This document shows positions 43,630-53,088 of a stretch of DNA of 64,000 bases, one piece after another; the stretch's first letter is position 1; each line of letters opens with the position of its first letter. The DNA comes from Ruminococcaceae bacterium UBA7127. Its GTDB lineage: Bacteria > Bacillota > Clostridia > Oscillospirales > Acutalibacteraceae. Below the pieces are notes generated by a model that saw only the letters and a list, made by a program, of their open reading frames with translations, ran no database searches and had not been told where the DNA came from. The position numbers and the translations under genes were made by a program. The stretch covers positions 1 to 64,000 of the forward strand of contig DKXL01000021.1 in NCBI GenBank assembly GCA_002493005.1, read 5' to 3'.

Positions 43630-44297
43630 TATACATTCTCCTTTATTACAGAGATAATCTTGTTGACCGACTGTTCAAAATCAAGATTGGTGGTGTCTAC
43701 CATAACGCATCCCTCAGCAGGCTTTAACGGCGCTGTTTTGCGATGGGAATCGTTGTAATCACGCGTAATTACATCATTAAGAATGTCATCAAATTTTACA
43801 TCCATTCCCTTTTCACAAAGCTCCTTGTAACGCCTTTTGGCTCTTGCCTCTGGAGATGCGGTAAGAAAAATCTTGACCTGTGCATTCGGCAGTACGACCG
43901 TACCTATATCTCTGCCGTCCATAATTACATTGTTTTTCTTTGCGATATCACGCTGTAAATCAAGCAGATATGCACGAACCTGCGGAATTGCGGAAATTTT
44001 TGAAGCCATCATTGAAGCTCCAGGGGTACGAATGAGTCCTGACACATCTTCGCCGTCAAGCAAAACCATCTGCTCACCGTCATCATTAAAATCCAATTCA
44101 ACTTTTATTTTGTCTAACAGGTTGTCCACCTCGACTGATGCAACAGGCTCAATCGAAAGTCTGCTTGCAGCCAGACCGATTGTACGATAAAGCGCACCTG
44201 TATCAACGTAGATATAGTCAAGCTCCTTTGCCGCTCTGCGAGCGATTGACGACTTGCCTGCACCGGCAGGCCCGTCTAACGCTACTGCGATTGACAT
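43629..44297 (-). CDS. cmk: Cytidylate kinase
   Basis: Phosphorylates CMP/dCMP with ATP. The P-loop is DGPAGAGKSS (residues 7-16 from the chosen start), followed by DTGALYRTI and the DGRDIGTVV motif. Start ATG 44297 gives 222 residues and has AAAGGA 8 nt upstream; the in-frame ATG at 44306 sits directly on that site. The gene begins 5 bp after the acyltransferase stop. Confidence 0.95.
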   Translation of the reverse strand: MSIAVALDGPAGAGKSSIARRAAKELDYIYVDTGALYRTIGLAASRLSIEPVASVEVDNLLDKIKVELDFNDDGEQMVLLDGEDVSGLIRTPGASMMASKISAIPQVRAYLLDLQRDIAKKNNVIMDGRDIGTVVLPNAQVKIFLTASPEARAKRRYKELCEKGMDVKFDDILNDVITRDYNDSHRKTAPLKPAEGCVMVDTTNLDFEQSVNKIISVIKENV

Positions 44298-44302
44298 ATA
44301 TT

Positions 44303-45322
44303 TCATCCTTTCTTAACAATATACTTACTTTTTAAACACGATTTCAGCTTATAAAAAATCATTGCAAAAACAAACGCTCCGATAAATATAATTATAGGGC
44401 TTGTAAAGTTGTACAAGGTCTGTACGGCACTGCCCATATGTGAAACTACAGGGTTTAAAATCTTAACCATCATAGGATGGATTATATAAATCATCAACGA
44501 GTATTTTTTGCCGTAATTGCAAATTCCGACAAGAAATTTATTCGGATTGTACAAAGGATTCTTGATTACAAAACAAAATAGTGTTATTGCAAGAAAAACT
44601 GTGCTGATGTACATTTCTTTTGATGCTGAAACGCCAAGGCTGTTAAGCATAACATACTCACAAACTGAAGTTACGGCAAATACGATAGATAAACTTATTA
44701 ATGCAAAATTTGAAGCGGAAATCTTTTCAGCTTGTCTTAAAAGTTTACCGATATAAAAGAACGGCAGTCCCGTAAAAATAAAACTTCGTGCAATTTCGAT
44801 TGGCGGCCAGATGCCAAAAATCAGCTTACTGTACGAACCGATAATAATGTTGACAATTAAAAATAATGTAATCAAAACCCTGTAAACATTCAAATTTATT
44901 TTGAATTTTGAAACGAAAATATCGCATATCATACAGTAAAGCAGTGCAAACAAAAACCAAAGATGGTCTCCCAGCTTGTCGGGAACATAATTAAAGAATG
45001 CAAATCGCCAAAGATTATCAAGCGTAAAGGTCTGTACAAAAAAGCTGTTGATATCGCCTGAGAAAGCCGCCGTTACTAACTGAACACAAAAATAGAACAG
45101 AATCGCGCACACAGCAAGAAAAAGGATATGCTTAATCTGCGACTTTTTCTTGGAAATATCAGCCCTGCAATAAAAGTATCCCGAAATTATAAAGAATATC
45201 GGTACTGCAAATCGCATTATCGGCAGAGCGTATTCCTTGGCAAAATAGCTTGTATGAATACATACAACTGCAAATGCGGATATAAGCCTTAATATGTCAA
45301 CGCTGTTAATACGCTTTGTCAT
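44303..45322 (-). CDS. Acyltransferase family 3 membrane protein
   Basis: A polytopic membrane protein of 339 residues with about ten hydrophobic helices of the Acyl_transf_3 family, whose members O-acetylate cell-surface sugars (OatA/WecH types). The N-terminal block RINSVDILRLISAFAVVCIHTS contains the conserved Arg and His. It has no extracellular SGNH domain. The second of two tandem ATGs (45322) is preferred because GGTGAG is too close to the first. Located between baiN-like and cmk genes. Confidence 0.82.
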   Translation of the reverse strand: MTKRINSVDILRLISAFAVVCIHTSYFAKEYALPIMRFAVPIFFIISGYFYCRADISKKKSQIKHILFLAVCAILFYFCVQLVTAAFSGDINSFFVQTFTLDNLWRFAFFNYVPDKLGDHLWFLFALLYCMICDIFVSKFKINLNVYRVLITLFLIVNIIIGSYSKLIFGIWPPIEIARSFIFTGLPFFYIGKLLRQAEKISASNFALISLSIVFAVTSVCEYVMLNSLGVSASKEMYISTVFLAITLFCFVIKNPLYNPNKFLVGICNYGKKYSLMIYIIHPMMVKILNPVVSHMGSAVQTLYNFTSPIIIFIGAFVFAMIFYKLKSCLKSKYIVKKG

Positions 45323-45337
45323 CATTGCTCACCGTCC

Positions 45338-46576
45338 TCATAAATATGCAGAATTTTCACCTGCAAGTCTGCCGGTGCTCCAGGCAATTTGAAGATTAAA
45401 GCCGCCTGTGTAGGCGTCGCAATCAATTACTTCGCCTGCAAAATACAGTCCGCTTACAAGCTTGCTTTCCATTGTTTTGGGATTTATCTCCGCAGTTTTT
45501 ACACCGCCGGAAGTGACAATAGCCTCTTCTATCGGGCGAAAACCGCTTATATCAACAGTAAATTCCTTGAATATTTCGCACAGTCTGCGACGTTCCTCTT
45601 TGGATATTACATTGCATTTTTTATCAAACGGTACTCCCCATCGCTTGAGCACAGGAACAATTATTTTGCGCGGCAAAAGTTTTGAGAATGAATTTGACAC
45701 ATCTTTATTTGAATTTTCTCTGAACTCGTTTTGAAGTCTGCGATCAAGCTCTTCACAACTAAGCGCCGGCTTTAGGTCGATTACTGCACAATACTTACCG
45801 TCCTTAATATCGCGCAGATGTGAGCTTGCAGATAATATGACAGGCCCGCTCATACCAAAATGAGTAAAAAGCATTTCTCCAAAATCATTGTAAACAGTTT
45901 TTTTGCTGTTTGTGTCAATAATCTTAAGCGAAATATTTTTCAGCGCAAGCCCCTGCATATCCTTACAATCGGGGTTATTACTTGTAAGCGGCACAAGGGA
46001 CGGTTTTAGCTCGGTTATGGTATGTCCCGCCTGTTTGGCAAGCATATATCCGTCGCCTGTCGAGCCTGTAAGCGGATAGCTTTTACCGCCGCAGCACACA
46101 ATCACGCTGTCGGCATAGTAAGTGCCGTCTGTACATTTGACTCCGATTACGGCGCTGTCCTCGATGATTAATTCAACAGCCGAGTCGCAGACAATTTTAC
46201 AGCCGTTTTGCACGGCATAGCTGTGCATTGTATCAACTACGTCAACCGCCTTGTCAGACGTCGGAAACACCCTGTTGCCACGCTCGGTTTTGGTCAAAAG
46301 CCCCTGATTTTCAAAAAATTCTATTGTATCGGCAGGAGTAAAATTGTTTATTGCCGAATAGAGAAATCGACCGTTAACCGGAACATTTGAAATGAAGGTC
46401 TGAACATCGCAGTTATTTGCAAGGTTACAGCGGCCTTTTCCTGTTATCATAATTTTTCTGCCTACACGCTTGTTTTTTTCAATTATTGTGACCGATGCAC
46501 CAAGCAAAGAGGCTGTACCTCCTGCCATTAGCCCTGCGGCGCCTGCACCGATAATCACTACCTTTTTATTTATCAT
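45338..46576 (-). CDS. FAD-dependent oxidoreductase, HI0933/BaiN family
   Basis: A 412-residue flavoprotein. The dinucleotide-binding motif is IIGAGAAGLMAG (residues 8-19), then VGRKIMITGKGRCNL, the family signature, and a C-terminal AGEVIDCDAYTGGFNLQIAWSTG. Homologues include YhiN and the bile-acid reductase BaiN, but most members are uncharacterised, so the substrate is open. It overlaps the RpiR gene by 11 bp. Confidence 0.85.
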   Translation of the reverse strand: MINKKVVIIGAGAAGLMAGGTASLLGASVTIIEKNKRVGRKIMITGKGRCNLANNCDVQTFISNVPVNGRFLYSAINNFTPADTIEFFENQGLLTKTERGNRVFPTSDKAVDVVDTMHSYAVQNGCKIVCDSAVELIIEDSAVIGVKCTDGTYYADSVIVCCGGKSYPLTGSTGDGYMLAKQAGHTITELKPSLVPLTSNNPDCKDMQGLALKNISLKIIDTNSKKTVYNDFGEMLFTHFGMSGPVILSASSHLRDIKDGKYCAVIDLKPALSCEELDRRLQNEFRENSNKDVSNSFSKLLPRKIIVPVLKRWGVPFDKKCNVISKEERRRLCEIFKEFTVDISGFRPIEEAIVTSGGVKTAEINPKTMESKLVSGLYFAGEVIDCDAYTGGFNLQIAWSTGRLAGENSAYL

Positions 46577-47468
46577 TTGGATTTTCTTCGTCCTTTGTTA
46601 CAACATCTTGGTCGTGGTTTGCATACACACCCTCACGATTCCAAACAAGCTCAAGCTGACGGAAAGTTTCTGACACGTCGTCTTTCTTTTTGAGAACAGT
46701 TGCCACAATCAGCGCATTAATCAAGCTGAGCGGTGCTACAAGCGAGTCTACGATTGACGCCATATCACTGCGTGCAATCAGAATTGAATCGGCGCTTTCT
46801 ACAAGCGGAGAACCCATACTGTCTGTTATTGCGATAGCGTGCGCTCCTCTTGAACGTGCAAAATTCATTGCCTCAACAGCCATTGTGCTGTAACGAGGGA
46901 ATGAAATTCCGATAAGCACATCTCTGTCGGTAATTTTAAAAATATGCTCATATGTAGCGGTGTGGCTGCTGTTTGTGATAACGCGCACATTATCAAAAAT
47001 GAGTTCAAAATAATAGCCCAAAAAATTTGCGATTGCAGCAGTAGAACGAACGCCGAAAATATAAATTCGGTTTGCGTTGCAGATTGCATCAACAGCCTTG
47101 TTAAAATCCTCATGAGAGGTTTCGTCGATAGTTCTGCGGATTTTTTCTATATCCTGACTCAGCACGCTGTCAAGAACGTTGTCGTTGCCGATACGGTTTG
47201 AAGTAACCTCAATTCGCTGAACGGATGTTAGCTTGTTTCGTATCATTTCCTGCATTGCTTTTTGCAGTTTTGGATAGCCGTTGTATCCAAGCTCTGTTGC
47301 GAAACGCACTACTGTACTCTCTGACACACCTACGGTTTCGCCGAGTTTTGATGCAGTCATAAAAGCGGCTTTGTCGTAGTGCTCCTCAATATATAAAGCA
47401 ATTCTCTTTTGACCTTTAGAGAATGTTTTCATCATTAAATCTATTCTTGTTAATAAATGTGTAACCAT
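46566..47468 (-). CDS. RpiR-family transcriptional regulator
   Basis: A 300-residue regulator with an N-terminal helix-turn-helix (GETVGVSESTVVRFATELGYNGYPKLQ, quoted in part; about residues 40-65) and a C-terminal SIS sugar-phosphate-binding domain (IYIFGVRSTAAIANFLGYYF; GISFPRYSTMAVEAMNFAR). It probably senses a phosphosugar or amino-sugar phosphate. The gene overlaps the flavoprotein and has a promoter at 47508-47536. Target genes are not evident. Confidence 0.9.
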   Translation of the reverse strand: MVTHLLTRIDLMMKTFSKGQKRIALYIEEHYDKAAFMTASKLGETVGVSESTVVRFATELGYNGYPKLQKAMQEMIRNKLTSVQRIEVTSNRIGNDNVLDSVLSQDIEKIRRTIDETSHEDFNKAVDAICNANRIYIFGVRSTAAIANFLGYYFELIFDNVRVITNSSHTATYEHIFKITDRDVLIGISFPRYSTMAVEAMNFARSRGAHAIAITDSMGSPLVESADSILIARSDMASIVDSLVAPLSLINALIVATVLKKKDDVSETFRQLELVWNREGVYANHDQDVVTKDEENPNDK

Positions 47469-47507
47469 TGTTATATTACCTCTGCATAAATCAATATACT
47501 AAATTTA

Positions 47508-47536
47508 ATTTTATCACAATGATATATATAATTCAA
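47508..47536 (-). promoter_or_regulatory. Sigma-A-type promoter of rpiR
   Basis: Minus strand TTGAAT (47536-47531), 17 bp, TAAAAT (47513-47508), 39 bp ahead of the start codon. Confidence 0.65.
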
Positions 47537-47596
47537 TAACAGAAACGCTAAATTTTTTTGAATTTTAATTTAATTTGCAAGCCCAATTACTTTTTC

Positions 47597-47625
47597 TTGC
47601 ATAAGCATACTTTGTGTGATAAAAT
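47597..47625 (+). promoter_or_regulatory. Promoter of hisH-hisF
   Basis: TTGCAT (47597-47602), 17 bp, TAAAAT (47620-47625), 55 bp ahead of the hisH start. No T-box or leader-peptide His codons are seen. Confidence 0.65.
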
Positions 47626-47680
47626 AATCACAGCAAACACCAAATTACTTAGGTGTGCACGCATAGAATGGAGTAAAAAT

Positions 47681-48304
47681 ATGATTGCAATTATAGATTA
47701 CGGTGCAGGCAATATACAAAGCGTTTGCAAGGCGATGCAGTTTATTGGCTGTGACTGTGTTATTACACATGATAAAAATGAAATTATGCAGGCAGATGGC
47801 GCAATTTTGCCCGGAGTCGGCTCGTTTGGCGACACGATGAATACAATGAACGAGTATGGAATTAATGACACCGTAGTTGATTTTATTTCAACAGGAAAGC
47901 CGTTTTTGGGAATTTGTCTTGGCTTGCAACTTCTGTTCCCCTCAAGTGAGGAAAGTCCGAATGCAAAGGGGCTGGGAATATTTGACGGTACGATTACAAA
48001 AATACCGTCGGGAAAAGGACTGAAAATTCCGCATATTGGTTGGAACAGTATTGAAATCAACAAAAACAGCCGACTTTTCAAAGGAATTGAAAATAATTCT
48101 TTTGTATATTTTGTACATTCATATTTTTTGAATGCAGCAGACAAAAGCATTGTTGCCGCACAGGCTGAGTACGGAGTAAAGATTGATGCCGCAGTTGAAA
48201 AAAACAATGTGTTTGCTACTCAGTTTCATCCTGAAAAAAGCGGTGAAACAGGACTTAAGATACTGCGTAATTTTGCAAATATTGTAAGCGGCAGGGAGGA
48301 ATAA
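47681..48304 (+). CDS. hisH: Imidazole glycerol phosphate synthase, glutaminase subunit
   Basis: Class I glutamine amidotransferase that feeds ammonia to HisF. It begins MIAIIDYGAGNIQSV; the nucleophile Cys lies in FLGICLGLQLLF, and the His-Glu pair in TQFHPEKS. Start ATG 47681 gives 207 residues, the family size, with GGAG upstream; an in-frame ATG at 47558 would add 41 unrelated residues across the promoter. hisF follows after 2 bp. No other histidine genes are in this window. Confidence 0.96.
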   Translation: MIAIIDYGAGNIQSVCKAMQFIGCDCVITHDKNEIMQADGAILPGVGSFGDTMNTMNEYGINDTVVDFISTGKPFLGICLGLQLLFPSSEESPNAKGLGIFDGTITKIPSGKGLKIPHIGWNSIEINKNSRLFKGIENNSFVYFVHSYFLNAADKSIVAAQAEYGVKIDAAVEKNNVFATQFHPEKSGETGLKILRNFANIVSGREE

Positions 48305-48306
48305 AA

Positions 48307-49062
48307 ATGTATGCAAAAAGAATAATTCCGTGCCTTGATGTTAAAAACGGCAGAGTTGTTAAGGGTATGAGCTTTGTAAACCTTATTGATGCAGGCGATC
48401 CTGTTGAATGTGCTAAGCAATATGACAGGCAGGGAGCTGACGAACTTGTGTTTTTGGATATTACAGCGTCAAGTGACTCACGTAACATTACTATTGATAT
48501 GGTTCAAAAGGTTGCCAACTCAATTTTTATTCCCTTTACAGTAGGAGGCGGCATAAGAAGTGTTTATGACTTTAATGCACTGCTAAGAGCAGGAGCAGAC
48601 AAAGTATCGGTAAATTCTGCGGCGGTTATCCGCCCCGAACTTATCAGTGAAGCCGCATATAAGTTTGGCAGTCAGTGCGTAGTTGCCGCCATTGATGCTA
48701 AACGCAGTGTAAAGGGCTGGGAGGTTTATGTTAACGGCGGCAGAAAGCCCGTTGGACTTGATGCCGTGGAGTGGGCAGTAAAGTGTGAAGAGCTTGGAGC
48801 AGGAGAGATTTTGCTGACAAGCATGGATGAGGACGGACAGAAAAACGGCTACGATATTGAGTTGACAAGGGCGGTGTCCGAGAGAGTAAATATCCCTGTT
48901 ATTGCAAGCGGCGGTGCAGGAAAGCTCAGCCATTTTTATGATGCATTTACTCTCGGCAAAGCCGACGCAGTGCTTGCGGCATCGCTTTTCCACTTTGGCG
49001 AGATTCCTATTCCTAAGCTTAAGAAGTATTTAAATGAACAGAATATTCCTGTGAGAATTTAA
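48307..49062 (+). CDS. hisF: Imidazole glycerol phosphate synthase, cyclase subunit
   Basis: TIM-barrel enzyme that, with HisH, converts PRFAR into imidazole glycerol phosphate and AICAR. Catalytic Asp11 is in IIPCLDVKNG and the second Asp in VVAAIDAKR. Phosphate-binding GGGIRS and SGGAGKL segments are present. 251 residues, normal. AGGGAGGA upstream lies within the hisH end. Confidence 0.97.
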   Translation: MYAKRIIPCLDVKNGRVVKGMSFVNLIDAGDPVECAKQYDRQGADELVFLDITASSDSRNITIDMVQKVANSIFIPFTVGGGIRSVYDFNALLRAGADKVSVNSAAVIRPELISEAAYKFGSQCVVAAIDAKRSVKGWEVYVNGGRKPVGLDAVEWAVKCEELGAGEILLTSMDEDGQKNGYDIELTRAVSERVNIPVIASGGAGKLSHFYDAFTLGKADAVLAASLFHFGEIPIPKLKKYLNEQNIPVRI

Positions 49063-49071
49063 TAAAATTTT

Positions 49072-49107
49072 AAAGGCGCTCGACTTTATCGGTCGGGCGC
49101 CTTTGTG
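49072..49107 (+). terminator. Terminator after hisF
   Basis: AAAGGCGC.CGAC pairs with GTCG.GCGCCTTT (49072-49084, 49092-49104) with one G-U, followed by TTTGTG. It can also serve the converging sseB-like gene. Confidence 0.85.
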
Positions 49108-49126
49108 ATTACTGTTAATCATATAT

Positions 49127-49945
49127 TTAGGATTCTTTTTTATAAAAAGGTTCAACACCTTTAACGGCATTTCTGGCAAATTCAAGCGAGTAAGGCATCA
49201 TTGAAAGTTGGATTTCATCATCAAGGTATGGCTTTGCAACCGTACTGATTGCTTCAAATGTGCTTGCCATATCTCCGTAAAAGTCAACTACGATAAGATA
49301 GCTTTTTTGACCGTTTTGCTCCATCATTCTAAGATAAGCCGCATTAACCTCCTGCTCGGTGCTGAAATGATTAATCAGTGCCGCCATCAAATCAATTGGA
49401 TATTCCTTTGGCTCACCAAGAGATACCTTTGTGCCGGGTGCGATTTGCTGACCCTGTGTTCTTACAAAATCGCGCTGTTGTTTGAGTGTACTTATCATTT
49501 GCTTTGGGAATGTTACGCTTCTTCCGAACGGATTAATTACAAATCCAAGCACGCCTGCCTTAGGATCCATTACCATCTGTGCAATACTGTCAAAATCTGT
49601 AACTACCTTGTTTGAATTTTGTGTGTCGTTCCACTTATAAAGCTCGTCTGTATCGGTGAAAATTCCAAAAAACTTTTCTTTGTTCTTATTCTCAAGCAAT
49701 CTGAACTGAACCTGTGTTGCCTGATGCATTACAGTTTGACCGTTTTGAGTTCTTGCCTCGGTTGTAGGTGTTACCTTTGCCGGCAAAATGAATTTTGCAT
49801 TTACAACTGCATTTACCATTGCGTTAATATTCTCAGTCGAGCCGTCAGCCTGCATTTTTTCGATAGCATCCAGCACCTCGGGATTTTTGATTTGCTCGGC
49901 AGGCACCTTGCTGCCCTCCATTTTTACTCCGTTTAATTCGCTCAT
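49127..49945 (-). CDS. SseB-like protein
   Basis: A 272-residue protein with two SseB-type modules: an N-terminal one (about residues 45-150, FGIFTDTDELYKW, GFVINPFGRSVTF) and a C-terminal enhanced-serine-sensitivity-like module (about 170-262, KSYLIVVDFYGD). SseB proteins are widespread in gut Firmicutes with unclear function. No signal peptide. It lies 18 bp downstream of the alpha-amylase gene but need not share a function with it. Confidence 0.75.
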   Translation of the reverse strand: MSELNGVKMEGSKVPAEQIKNPEVLDAIEKMQADGSTENINAMVNAVVNAKFILPAKVTPTTEARTQNGQTVMHQATQVQFRLLENKNKEKFFGIFTDTDELYKWNDTQNSNKVVTDFDSIAQMVMDPKAGVLGFVINPFGRSVTFPKQMISTLKQQRDFVRTQGQQIAPGTKVSLGEPKEYPIDLMAALINHFSTEQEVNAAYLRMMEQNGQKSYLIVVDFYGDMASTFEAISTVAKPYLDDEIQLSMMPYSLEFARNAVKGVEPFYKKES

Positions 49946-49963
49946 TAATTTATCCTCCGAAAT

Positions 49964-51985
49964 TTATTCTTCAACTTTGTAGGTTTTGTCAGCAACTACT
50001 TCAAGACCCTGACCCTCGGGATACTGCACGCTGTCAGAAGCATCGCCATCATTGAAAATGATGTATGGAGTTTCCCATGTAATATCAAAAGTATAGCTGT
50101 ATCTGCCGTCAGACTCCTTTTTCATCTCTTCGCCCGGCCACATACCGTTCTCGTTGTCATCATCGTTATAGACATAAGCATAAAGCTCATCTCCCCAATC
50201 GTCGCTGTCGGGCTTTTCAAAATAAACCTTTGTGCCCTCATCTATCTTGTACAAATTCTTGTGAGTAAACTCAACACGCTCGTAGGTTTTGAGATTTTGT
50301 GCACCGACTGCTCTAAGCTCAAGCTTAGCAACATCACTGCCTGACTCAGGCTTAACGGTGATTTCGTCACCGTTTTTGAAAGGCTTTGGTTCTGCACCGT
50401 TGAGCGAATAGGTAGCGTTTGAGGTGTTTGCACAGGTCAGCTTAACCTTGTGTGAATCGCCCTCGAATATGAAGCTAGTATCGTCAGCAACACCAACCTG
50501 AGGCATTGTTTCGTATGCGGTGTAACCTTCATTATAAAGGACAACTACCGAATATTCGGGAACAGGTGTTTCACAAGTGATTTTTCCGTCCTTGACAACA
50601 TACTCGGTTTTGTTGTCTACTCGGTCAACGTAGGTGCCGTCAGCAAGATTTGTTTCAAAATCAACCTTTAACTCATCACAGGTGTTGACAATCACCATAC
50701 CCTTTGTGCCACGTTCAACTGCAAGTGCTGTTGAGTCAAAGTTCGGATTTATAAGATTTTCTTCTTCACCAATCATTGCTGTGCGGAAGAAATTAACAGC
50801 AGACACGCTCTTGTCCTTGTACATATCGTCACCCTGCGTGCCGATTCTGTTCATTCCCCACTCGTTGTCCATTGAGCAATTGTATGGTCTGCTGAAGAAC
50901 AGCGGTGTGCCGTCCTTGCGGGCAGATATAATTGCCCATCCGAGGATAACCTGTTCATTTGTCAGCTGATACCACGTGCCGTCGTTAATATAGTTATCGT
51001 GTGACTCGACCCATGTTACCATACTGAGGTCAGCATCACCAAGCCAATAATCGGATACAACGGCAGTATCGATATTATCGCCTGTCAATGCCGCACGCAG
51101 CTTGCCGCCGTAGGTGCTTGATGTAGTTCTGCCGATTTCATCAATATATTCAGCCAGTCTGTCGTTATTGCCCTGCAAAACCTCGCCGTATATAAACATA
51201 TCATCAGCCTTGTCAACCTTTTTGGTTGCCAATTCCCAGAAATTGTTTTTAAAGCCGTCGTCCTCTTTTGGGTCGTCGGGAAGTCCTATGTGCTTTGCAG
51301 TGTCGTGACGGAATCCGTCTGCGCCGCAGGCAATGCAGTCGTTAAGATAATCAAGAAAATATTTTTGGAATGACGGGCGCTCTGTGTTGATATCAGGCAA
51401 TCCGCCCATTTTGTGAGTTGTACACTCAAGCCTGTCACCGTAATCAGTGAGATCTTCAAGACCGTTTTCGTGATAGAGCAGTTCAAGACTTCCTCCACCT
51501 GCTTCGATTAAATCCTCGCTGACCTCGTCAAGCTCAGGGGTAGTATGATTGGCTATAACGTCAACTAAAACCTTTACGCCATACTTTTCTGCTTCATCAC
51601 ACATAGCCTTAAATTCATCACGTGTGCCAAGCTGATAGTTACCGATTTTGAAGTCAGTCGGCTGATAGTGATAGTACCACTTTCCTTTGCCGAAAAGCTC
51701 CATTCCGCCGTCCTCACCAACAAGACACTCATTAATTGGCGAGGTCTGCACAGCAGTAAAGCCTGCCGCTGCAATGTCGGACATTGACTCCTTAATGGTA
51801 TTAAAATCCCAACAAAAAGCTTGCAAAATTGCGCCGTCCTGAACCTTGTCGGCAGTTTTGAAATCAATGGATTTTTGTTCGGTCTGAGGCTTATCTGTGC
51901 CTTTGTCCGAGCAACCGACAATCACTCCTGCCGTTCCTGTAATAAGAATTGCAGACAAAATTCCTGCAAGTATTCTTTTAAACAT
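49964..51985 (-). CDS. Alpha-amylase lipoprotein (GH13)
   Basis: An extracellular starch-degrading enzyme tethered as a lipoprotein (Cys in VIVGCSDKG, residue 25 from the chosen start). GH13 regions: DVIANH (142-147), GFRHDTAKH with nucleophile Asp228, FIYGEVLQG with acid Glu268, and VESHDN (His-Asp 329-330). A C-terminal beta-module (from about residue 575, TKVYFEKPDSDDWGDELYAYV) looks like a CBM26-type starch-binding domain. Start ATG 51985 (673 residues) has GGTGA upstream; an in-frame ATG six codons earlier is the alternative. It suggests growth on resistant or dietary starch. Confidence 0.92.
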   Translation of the reverse strand: MFKRILAGILSAILITGTAGVIVGCSDKGTDKPQTEQKSIDFKTADKVQDGAILQAFCWDFNTIKESMSDIAAAGFTAVQTSPINECLVGEDGGMELFGKGKWYYHYQPTDFKIGNYQLGTRDEFKAMCDEAEKYGVKVLVDVIANHTTPELDEVSEDLIEAGGGSLELLYHENGLEDLTDYGDRLECTTHKMGGLPDINTERPSFQKYFLDYLNDCIACGADGFRHDTAKHIGLPDDPKEDDGFKNNFWELATKKVDKADDMFIYGEVLQGNNDRLAEYIDEIGRTTSSTYGGKLRAALTGDNIDTAVVSDYWLGDADLSMVTWVESHDNYINDGTWYQLTNEQVILGWAIISARKDGTPLFFSRPYNCSMDNEWGMNRIGTQGDDMYKDKSVSAVNFFRTAMIGEEENLINPNFDSTALAVERGTKGMVIVNTCDELKVDFETNLADGTYVDRVDNKTEYVVKDGKITCETPVPEYSVVVLYNEGYTAYETMPQVGVADDTSFIFEGDSHKVKLTCANTSNATYSLNGAEPKPFKNGDEITVKPESGSDVAKLELRAVGAQNLKTYERVEFTHKNLYKIDEGTKVYFEKPDSDDWGDELYAYVYNDDDNENGMWPGEEMKKESDGRYSYTFDITWETPYIIFNDGDASDSVQYPEGQGLEVVADKTYKVEE

Positions 51986-52139
51986 ATATTCACCGTCTTT
52001 CATAATTAAACAAATTATTATACAGTTGTTATTATAACATATGAAAGGAAAAATTTAAATACTTATTTGGCAATTTATACATATTTTTTAAAGCCGAAAT
52101 TGTATAACAAGCAAATTTATTTAAAAGAGTTTTGGCAAA

Positions 52140-52167
52140 AATTCGGCGGAGCATTTTTATACTCCGC
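52140..52167 (-). terminator. Terminator after yitT-like gene
   Basis: GCGGAG (52146-52151) and CTCCGC (52162-52167) with a 10-nt loop, followed on the minus strand by GAATTTTTG. The remaining ~110 bp up to the amylase gene is AT-rich with no gene seen. Confidence 0.6.
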
Positions 52168-52197
52168 TTTAATGGATTATATACTGATATCTAATTA

Positions 52198-53085
52198 TCA
52201 GCTGTTGACTACAAAGCCCTCTCCTTTGATTATTCCTGCTGTTGTAACAATAACAAATGCGTGTGAATCGATTGACTTTATTATTGAAGTTATTTTGTAT
52301 ACCTCCTGAGGTCTGACGGCGCACATTATAATTTGCTTGTTTGTACCGCTGTACGCTCCCTTGCCGCTGAGCAACGTTACTCCTCGGTGCAAATTTTGCA
52401 TTATACCGTCGCTTACTTTGCTGTGATAATCAGTGATAACAAACATCAGCTTGCCGTTGCCGCGGGATGTGCCGTAACTTACTGCATCTATAACCTTTAT
52501 GCTGACAAAGATTGTAAGCAGTGCATAGAGCACACTTTCAATGCTTTGATAAACAAAAAACACCATAACCAAAATTGCTATGTCGGTGATAAGAATTATT
52601 GTGCCTGTAGAAACAAACGGAAAATGTTTGTGAATATTGAGTGCAACTATGTCAGTACCGCCTGTTGAGCCGCCGCGATAAAAGATAAGTCCAAGACCTA
52701 TGCCGTGCAGAACACCACCAAATCCTGCGGCAAGGATTGCATCACCTGTATAAATCGGCAAAATCGGCGTAAGCACATCTATTGACACAGAAACAAGGGC
52801 TGTGCCTATAATGGTTTTTGTGAGAAATGAAATGCCGTTTTCGATTGCCCCCCAGATAAACAGAGGAATATTAAGCACAAATATCATTGTGCCGAGCGGC
52901 AGTGAAAACAGGTAATTGAGCATTGTTGCCACACCTGTCATTCCACCGGGGGCGATGTTATTTGGCGCCGTAAAAATAACAACCGACATTGCATAAAGCA
53001 CAGCGCCTGCGGCGATTACAATGTAATCGGCAGCAATGGTCTGTACCTTTTTCAATGTCGGTTTTTGAAATGATATTTTTTTCAT
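52198..53085 (-). CDS. YitT-family membrane protein
   Basis: A 295-residue protein with five or six membrane helices (YitT/DUF161; RGGSTGGTDIVALNIHK is a typical loop) followed by a soluble C-terminal DUF2179 domain (VSDGIMQNLHRGVTLLSGKGAY). Function is unknown; these proteins are common in Firmicutes. It is 3 bp downstream of mrnC, so in the obgE-mrnC neighbourhood by transcription. Confidence 0.85.
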   Translation of the reverse strand: MKKISFQKPTLKKVQTIAADYIVIAAGAVLYAMSVVIFTAPNNIAPGGMTGVATMLNYLFSLPLGTMIFVLNIPLFIWGAIENGISFLTKTIIGTALVSVSIDVLTPILPIYTGDAILAAGFGGVLHGIGLGLIFYRGGSTGGTDIVALNIHKHFPFVSTGTIILITDIAILVMVFFVYQSIESVLYALLTIFVSIKVIDAVSYGTSRGNGKLMFVITDYHSKVSDGIMQNLHRGVTLLSGKGAYSGTNKQIIMCAVRPQEVYKITSIIKSIDSHAFVIVTTAGIIKGEGFVVNS

Positions 53086-53088
53086 TAA

